From contig NZ_SPQL01000001.1 of assembly GCF_004570385.1 (NCBI RefSeq), forward strand, positions 124,001-188,000: a stretch of 64,000 nucleotides of DNA, given 5' to 3'. A program made the translations under genes and the position numbers. Source of the stretch: Blastococcus sp. CT_GayMR19 (GTDB taxonomy: Bacteria > Actinomycetota > Actinomycetes > Mycobacteriales > Geodermatophilaceae). The notes under the pieces were generated by a model. That model worked only from the letters and a program-made list of their open reading frames with translations. It was not told where the DNA came from and did no database searches. This document shows positions 59,894 through 64,000 of the stretch, in pieces. The first letter of the stretch is position 1. Every line of letters begins with the position of its first letter.

Positions 59894-61020
59894 CACGCAC
59901 CTCCGGTGTGCACCGCGGGAACGGCGGACGCCGGACCGGGGTCGTCGACCAGCGCGGGACCTGCGGGGACGGGCGCAGGATCGCGCCGTCCGCCCCATCG
60001 CCGCAGCACACCGGGCATGGACCCCACCCCGGCCGGGAGGAACGCCACGACGAGCACGAACAGCAGGCCCTGCAGGTAGATCCAGACCGACTCGAAGTTC
60101 TCCGAGAGGGTGCTCCCCGCGTACGACACCGCCAGTGACCCGAGGACCGGCCCGAGCAGCGTCGCCCGCCCGCCGACCGCGACGCCGATCAGGAAGCCGA
60201 TCGACGGGACGACGCCGACGCTGTTCGGCGAGATGATGCCGACGATCGGCACGAACAGCGCCCCGCCGACGGCGGCGAAGACCGCGGCCAGCGCATAGGC
60301 GGCCACCTTGATCAGTGCCGGGTCGTAGCCCAGGAAGCGGACCCGCTCCTCGCCGTCTCGCACTGCCGTCAGCAGTTCGCCGTACCTGCTGCGCCGCAGC
60401 TGGTGGACGGTCGCGACCATCCCGACGAGGACCCCGGCGGCGATGAAGTACAGCATCCGGCGGTTGACGGGGTCGGCGAGGGTGAAGCCGAAGAACGACC
60501 GGAAGCTGCTCAAGCCGTTCGATCCGCCGATGCTGTTCTGCTGGCTGATCAGCAGCAGTGCGAACGCCGCCGCGGACGCCTGGGAGAGGATCGCGAAGTA
60601 CGCGCCCTTGACCCGCCGGCGGAAGACCCCGAGGCCCAGGAGCAAGGCCAGCAGTCCCGGCACCGCGACGATGCCGAGGACGGCGGTGACCGGGCTGCGG
60701 AACAGCTCCCACCACCACGGCACCCCGCTGCCGGTGACCATGAACGCCGGCCGTCCCCCCGGGCCTGCGTCGGCGAGCTGCAGGTGGATGGCCATGATGT
60801 ACGCGCCGAGGCCGAAGAACAGGCCCTGGCCCAGGGTGAGCATGCCGCCGCTCCCCCATGCCAGGCCGATGCCGACGGCGACCATCGCCAGGCACAGGAA
60901 CTGCGCGAGGAGCCGCAGCCGGAAATCGGTGAGGAGCAGCGGCGCGGCGCCGAAGAGCAACGCGAGAGCCAGGGCATAGGCGCCGAGGACGCCTGCCCTC
61001 CTTCCCCAGTTCGCCGTCAC
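59893..61020 (-). CDS. urtC: urea ABC transporter permease UrtC
   Basis: 375 residues, LivM-type permease with about nine to ten membrane segments. Typical text includes GLAWGSGGMLTLGQGLFFGL, AYIMAIHLQL, QNSIGGSNGLSSFRSFFGF and LVGMVATVHQLRRSRYGELL, with the EAA-like loop FLGYDPALIKVAAYALAAVF. The C-terminus is extended by about 40 Pro/Ala-rich residues. GTG at 61020 overlaps the urtB stop by four bases (GTGA). Confidence 0.9.
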   Translation of the reverse strand: MTANWGRRAGVLGAYALALALLFGAAPLLLTDFRLRLLAQFLCLAMVAVGIGLAWGSGGMLTLGQGLFFGLGAYIMAIHLQLADAGPGGRPAFMVTGSGVPWWWELFRSPVTAVLGIVAVPGLLALLLGLGVFRRRVKGAYFAILSQASAAAFALLLISQQNSIGGSNGLSSFRSFFGFTLADPVNRRMLYFIAAGVLVGMVATVHQLRRSRYGELLTAVRDGEERVRFLGYDPALIKVAAYALAAVFAAVGGALFVPIVGIISPNSVGVVPSIGFLIGVAVGGRATLLGPVLGSLAVSYAGSTLSENFESVWIYLQGLLFVLVVAFLPAGVGSMPGVLRRWGGRRDPAPVPAGPALVDDPGPASAVPAVHTGGA

Positions 61021-61901
61021 ACCAGGCTCCTCGTCCGGACGCTGAAGAGCCCCTGCGGCCGCAGTTGCAGGAACGCGATGACGACCAGCAGCAGCAGGAC
61101 CTTCGCCGTGCTTACCGACTGCGAGTAGGCGAAGACCGCCTGGAGGACGCCGAGCCCGAAGGCCGCCAGGACGGCGCCGCGCACCTGCCCCACGCCACCG
61201 GCGACGACGACGAGGAAGGCGTCCACGATGTAGGTCTGGCCCATGTAGGGCTGCGTCGAGGCGATCAGGGTGAGCGCCACCCCGGCCATCCCGGCGAGGC
61301 CCGATCCGATGAAGAAGGAGATCCGGTCGGTGCGCCGGCTGTCGATCCCCGACGTCTCCGCGAGGCCCCGGCTCTGCACCACCGCGCGGATCCGCCGTCC
61401 CAGGGCCGTGAACCGCAGAACGGCGCTCAGGACGGCCACCGACGTCACGGCCAGCGCGACGATGAACAGCCGGCCCGTGGTGAACGGCGTGCCGAACACC
61501 TCGACGTTGCCCTGCAGCCACCGGGGCGCCCGCACCTCCACGGCGGGCGCCCCGAAGAGATCGCGGGCCAGCTGCTGCAGGACCAGCGACACCCCCCACG
61601 TGACCAGCAGGGTGTCCAGCGGCCGGGAGTAGAGCCGGCTGATGAGGGTGACCTCGAGCAGCACCCCCAGCAGCCCACCGACCAGGAACGACAGCGGCAG
61701 GGCGATGAGCAGGGACAGCCCCGCGCTGTCGAACACCTGCTGCACGACGAACGCCGTGTAGGCGCCGGCCATGAGGAATTCCCCATGGGCCATGTTGATG
61801 ACACCCATCTGCCCGAAGGTCAGGACCAGACCCAGGGCGATGAGCAGCAGCACCGAGCCGAGACTGATGCCCGCGTAGAGCTGACCGAGGACGGCGTCCA
61901 T
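61017..61901 (-). CDS. urtB: urea ABC transporter permease UrtB
   Basis: 294 residues, LivH-type permease with about eight membrane segments. Family text: LGSVLLLIALGLVLTFGQMG, VINMAHGEFLMAGAYTAFVV, RPLDTLLVTWGVSLVLQQLA and VVVAGGVGQVRGAVLAAFGL. Gram-negative UrtB is often longer at its N-terminus (periplasmic extension); this is the short form. It lies 14 bases after urtA and overlaps urtC by four bases. Confidence 0.9.
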   Translation of the reverse strand: MDAVLGQLYAGISLGSVLLLIALGLVLTFGQMGVINMAHGEFLMAGAYTAFVVQQVFDSAGLSLLIALPLSFLVGGLLGVLLEVTLISRLYSRPLDTLLVTWGVSLVLQQLARDLFGAPAVEVRAPRWLQGNVEVFGTPFTTGRLFIVALAVTSVAVLSAVLRFTALGRRIRAVVQSRGLAETSGIDSRRTDRISFFIGSGLAGMAGVALTLIASTQPYMGQTYIVDAFLVVVAGGVGQVRGAVLAAFGLGVLQAVFAYSQSVSTAKVLLLLVVIAFLQLRPQGLFSVRTRSLV

Positions 61902-61915
61902 CGTGAGCTGCCCGC

Positions 61916-63193
61916 TCAGCAGTAGGTCTGGTCCTTCTCGATGCTCTCCGCCCAGGCGTAGTCCTCCAGGCAGGGGTCGGGCTCGATCGGCTCACCGGAG
62001 GACCACACCGTGTCGATCAGGCCGGCGGGGTTGATCTGCCCGATGAGCGCCGTCTTGGCGATGTGGTGGTTGTCGCCGTTGACCGTGACCGAGCCCTCGG
62101 GTGCGTCGAAGCTGACGCCGTCCGCCGCGTCCTGGACGTCGCCGACCGCGAAGGACTCCGCCGCCTCGACCATGCCCTTCCAGAGGTAGAGCGAGGTGTA
62201 GGCCGCCTCCATAGGGTCGCTCGTCACCGCGTCGTCCCCGTAGGCGGCCTTGAAGGCCGCGACGAACTTCTCGTTCTCCGCACTCTCCACCGTCTGGTAG
62301 TAGTTCCAGGCGGTGTACTGGCCGGCCAGCTCCTCGACCCCGACCCCCGGCACCTCCTCCTCGGCGATCGAGACCGACAGGACCGGCATCGTGTCCGCGG
62401 CGAGGCCGACGTTGGCGTACTGGGTGAAGAAGCTGACGTTGGAGTCGCCGTTCAGGGTGTTGAAGACGGCGTCCGCGCCGGAGCTCTGCACGCGGTTGAC
62501 GATCGTCGGGATGCCCTCGACGGAGCCGAGCGGCTCGTAGTCCTCGCCGACGATCTCGATGCCGTGCTCCTCGGCGTAGGCCTTGATGATCGCGTTCGCC
62601 GTCCGCGGGAAGACGTAGTCGCTGCCGACCAGGAAGAGGGACCTCGCCCCCAGCTCGTCCTTGAGGAAGTCCAGCGCCGGGATGATCTGCTGGTTCGTCG
62701 TGGCGCCCGTGTAGAAGATGTTGTCCGACGCCTCCAGGCCCTCGTACTGGACCGGGTAGAACAGCAGCGCGTCGTTGTCCTCGAACACCGGCAGCATCGC
62801 CTTGCGGCTGCTGGAGGTCCAGCCGCCGAACACGGCCGCCACGCAGTCGCTCTGGATGAGCTTCGTGGCCCGCTCGGCGAAGACGGTCGGCTCGGACGCG
62901 CCGTCCTCGGTGACCACCTCGAGTTGCTTGTCGAGCACCCCGCCGGCGGCGTTGATCTCCTCCACCGCGAGTTCCAGCGAGCGGCGCACCGTCGTCTCGC
63001 TGATCGACATCGTCCCGGACATGGAGTTGAGCAGGCCGATCTTCACCGTGTCGCCGGAGGTGTCGAGGCAGGAGGCACTCTCGCCCGAGGCTGCCGTCTC
63101 CTCCCCGACCCGGCTGCCACAGGCACTCGTGCCGATCATCAGCGCCGCAAGGGTGAGCGGGAGGGCGAACGTGGGGGGTCGAAGCGTGGGCAT
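61916..63193 (-). CDS. urtA: urea ABC transporter substrate-binding lipoprotein UrtA
   Basis: 425 residues. A lipobox (MIGTSACGS, Cys25) anchors it to the membrane. Diagnostic UrtA segments are [40 protein letters not shown] with [15 protein letters not shown], and [20 protein letters not shown]. It captures urea (or, less likely, a short amide) outside the cell. No urease or urea-carboxylase genes are in the window. The leader contains a hairpin that partly covers the ribosome site CTAGGAG. Confidence 0.92.
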   Translation of the reverse strand: MPTLRPPTFALPLTLAALMIGTSACGSRVGEETAASGESASCLDTSGDTVKIGLLNSMSGTMSISETTVRRSLELAVEEINAAGGVLDKQLEVVTEDGASEPTVFAERATKLIQSDCVAAVFGGWTSSSRKAMLPVFEDNDALLFYPVQYEGLEASDNIFYTGATTNQQIIPALDFLKDELGARSLFLVGSDYVFPRTANAIIKAYAEEHGIEIVGEDYEPLGSVEGIPTIVNRVQSSGADAVFNTLNGDSNVSFFTQYANVGLAADTMPVLSVSIAEEEVPGVGVEELAGQYTAWNYYQTVESAENEKFVAAFKAAYGDDAVTSDPMEAAYTSLYLWKGMVEAAESFAVGDVQDAADGVSFDAPEGSVTVNGDNHHIAKTALIGQINPAGLIDTVWSSGEPIEPDPCLEDYAWAESIEKDQTYC

Positions 63194-63199
63194 CGTGCT

Positions 63200-63250
63200 C
63201 CTAGTTCTGTGCGCGGGTCGGACGTCGCGTCCGTCGCGGCAGAACCTAGG
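63200..63250 (-). promoter_or_regulatory. structured leader of urtA overlapping its ribosome-binding site
   Basis: On the minus strand CCTAGGTTCTG (63250-63240) can pair with CAGAACTAGG (63209-63200) with one bulged base, enclosing an inner stem CGGACG/CGTCCG (63219-63224 with 63228-63233). The 3' strand of the outer stem runs into the AGGAG of the urtA ribosome site, seven bases before the ATG, so the fold could control translation. Confidence 0.45.
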
Positions 63251-63402
63251 AAGCGGATGTTCCGTGCCTGATCTCCATCGGTGTCCGCCGGATTACGAGC
63301 GGGCGCTCCGCGTTTCGTTCGGAGACTGCAGCGCTACGACGCCGTTCCGGATCCATCCCGGGCGCCTGGTCGCGGGCTCGCCGTCGCAGTACCGTGCCGA
63401 CC

Positions 63403-63615
63403 ATGACGGAGCGACCGACCGGCGAGTCTTCCCGCCTCTGGCCCCTCGTGGCCGGGGCGGTGGCGCTCGTCGTCGTCGTGCTGGTGCTCGACAACGTCTT
63501 CGGCATGGGTCTCGTGGAGTCGGGACTGGTTCTCCTCGTCCTGCTCCCGCTGCTGGCGTCCGTCGTCATGGCGCTCGCCTTCTACGCCTGGGCCAAGCGG
63601 CGCGGCGACCTCTAG
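63403..63615 (+). CDS. small membrane protein of unknown function
   Basis: 70 residues with two hydrophobic segments (LWPLVAGAVALVVVVLVLDN and VLLVLLPLLASVVMALAFYA) and a basic end WAKRRGDL, a two-helix hairpin topology. No family is recognised. ATG at 63403 is chosen; a GTG three codons earlier is possible. It is divergent from urtA and converges with the PIG-L gene with a 6-base gap. Confidence 0.6.
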   Translation: MTERPTGESSRLWPLVAGAVALVVVVLVLDNVFGMGLVESGLVLLVLLPLLASVVMALAFYAWAKRRGDL

Positions 63616-63621
63616 TCCGGC

Positions 63622-64000
63622 TCAGCCCCAGTAGAGCCGGAAGCCGACCCGGCGCCGGCCGTCCTCCGTCATCGTGGACATGTCGATGACCTGCCTCGCC
63701 TGTTCCTCGACGGGGACGTCGGACAGCAGCTCGAGGTACCGGTGGTGCTCCGCCAGCGACGCGACCGCCTTGTCGACCTGATCGGTGACGTCGACCTCGT
63801 GCGGGGGGTCGTTCATGTCCTGCACGGCGATGTACTGCACGCCCGACCACCGCGGTTCCGCCAGGTCGGGGAAGATCCACTCGTTGCCCGCATCCGCGAC
63901 GGCGTCCAGCACGGACTGACCGAGCGCCTGGTGGTCGGCGGAGTTCAGGTAGGCCGGTGACACCCCCGGCGGGGTCCACGTGGGGCCGAAGTACCCGGTG
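63622..64000 (-). CDS. PIG-L family deacetylase, C-terminal part (runs off the window)
   Basis: The visible 125 residues match the C-terminal part of LmbE/PIG-L zinc deacetylases: PAYLNSADHQALGQSVLDAV holds the DHxxxG metal and catalytic-region motif, and AGNEWIFPDLAEPRWSGVQY plus VDVTDQVDKAVASLAEHHRY are typical. The frame stays open to the window edge, so the N-terminal catalytic half lies beyond. Actinobacterial members deacetylate N-acetylglucosaminyl thiol precursors or related sugars; which one cannot be decided here. Confidence 0.75.
   Translation of the reverse strand, partial: TGYFGPTWTPPGVSPAYLNSADHQALGQSVLDAVADAGNEWIFPDLAEPRWSGVQYIAVQDMNDPPHEVDVTDQVDKAVASLAEHHRYLELLSDVPVEEQARQVIDMSTMTEDGRRRVGFRLYWG

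Overview
The window is very GC-rich (most 60-base lines hold 42-46 G+C) and reads as chromosomal DNA of a high-GC actinobacterium. Supporting signs are F420-linked genes, an ECF42-type sigma factor beside a DGPF protein, a Gram-positive style Tad pilus locus without a secretin, a single-chain acyl-CoA carboxylase, and many GTG starts with 4-base stop/start overlaps. The gene mix recalls Geodermatophilaceae (Blastococcus, Modestobacter, Geodermatophilus), but that family call is a guess.

Layout. 0.1-5.2 kb: FAD oxidoreductase, slipin, glutamine-dependent NAD synthetase and ketopantoate hydroxymethyltransferase. 5.2-16 kb: small enzymes and conserved hypotheticals (SnoaL-like, F420 enzymes, a metal/cobalamin-receptor fold protein, cupin, diguanylate cyclase, M24 peptidase, ChaB, DUF4240, thioesterase, DUF2795). 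This part also holds a glycosyltransferase remnant, an in-frame repeat array and a DUF559 nuclease gene bracketed by two copies of a 63-bp palindromic element. 16-23.9 kb: a complete Tad/Flp pilus locus on the minus strand (prepilin peptidase, Flp, TadE, TadG-like, CpaB, CpaE/TadZ, TadA, TadB, TadC) with a 22-codon ORF linking tadB and tadC. 24-29 kb: a secreted protein, a chromate transporter, an oxidoreductase and a CHRD-like secreted protein. 29-35.2 kb: a probable hydroxy-acid/sugar-acid catabolic operon with an atypical Nramp-like carrier. 36.1-41.6 kb: one 1830-residue biotin carboxylase/carboxyltransferase polypeptide, then an amidase. 43-47.9 kb: a MalT-type LuxR regulator followed by a three-gene operon with tandem DUF4386 membrane proteins and two perfect inverted repeats in its leader. 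48-52 kb: metallopeptidase, DUF2182 and tyrosinase genes. 52.3-56.4 kb: flavoprotein, a decayed siderophore-iron locus with an IdeR-like box, the DGPF/ECF42 pair, and a DUF4349 lipoprotein. 56.5-58.4 kb: RNase P RNA with a displaced copy of its 3' end 1.5 kb away; between them lies one HPr-kinase-like gene of visibly lower GC. 58.4-63.2 kb: a complete urtABCDE-type urea ABC transporter. The window ends in a partial PIG-L deacetylase.

The most unusual signals are the rnpB 3'-end duplication around the kinase gene, the palindrome-bracketed nuclease cassette, the Nramp-like carrier without the metal-site motifs, the paired operators after the LuxR gene, and several freshly broken genes (SnoaL-like with one TAG, siderophore-interacting protein with a frameshift and deletion). 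No tRNA, rRNA, CRISPR array, integrase or recognisable insertion sequence was seen. No searches were run, so family assignments rest on motif recognition.
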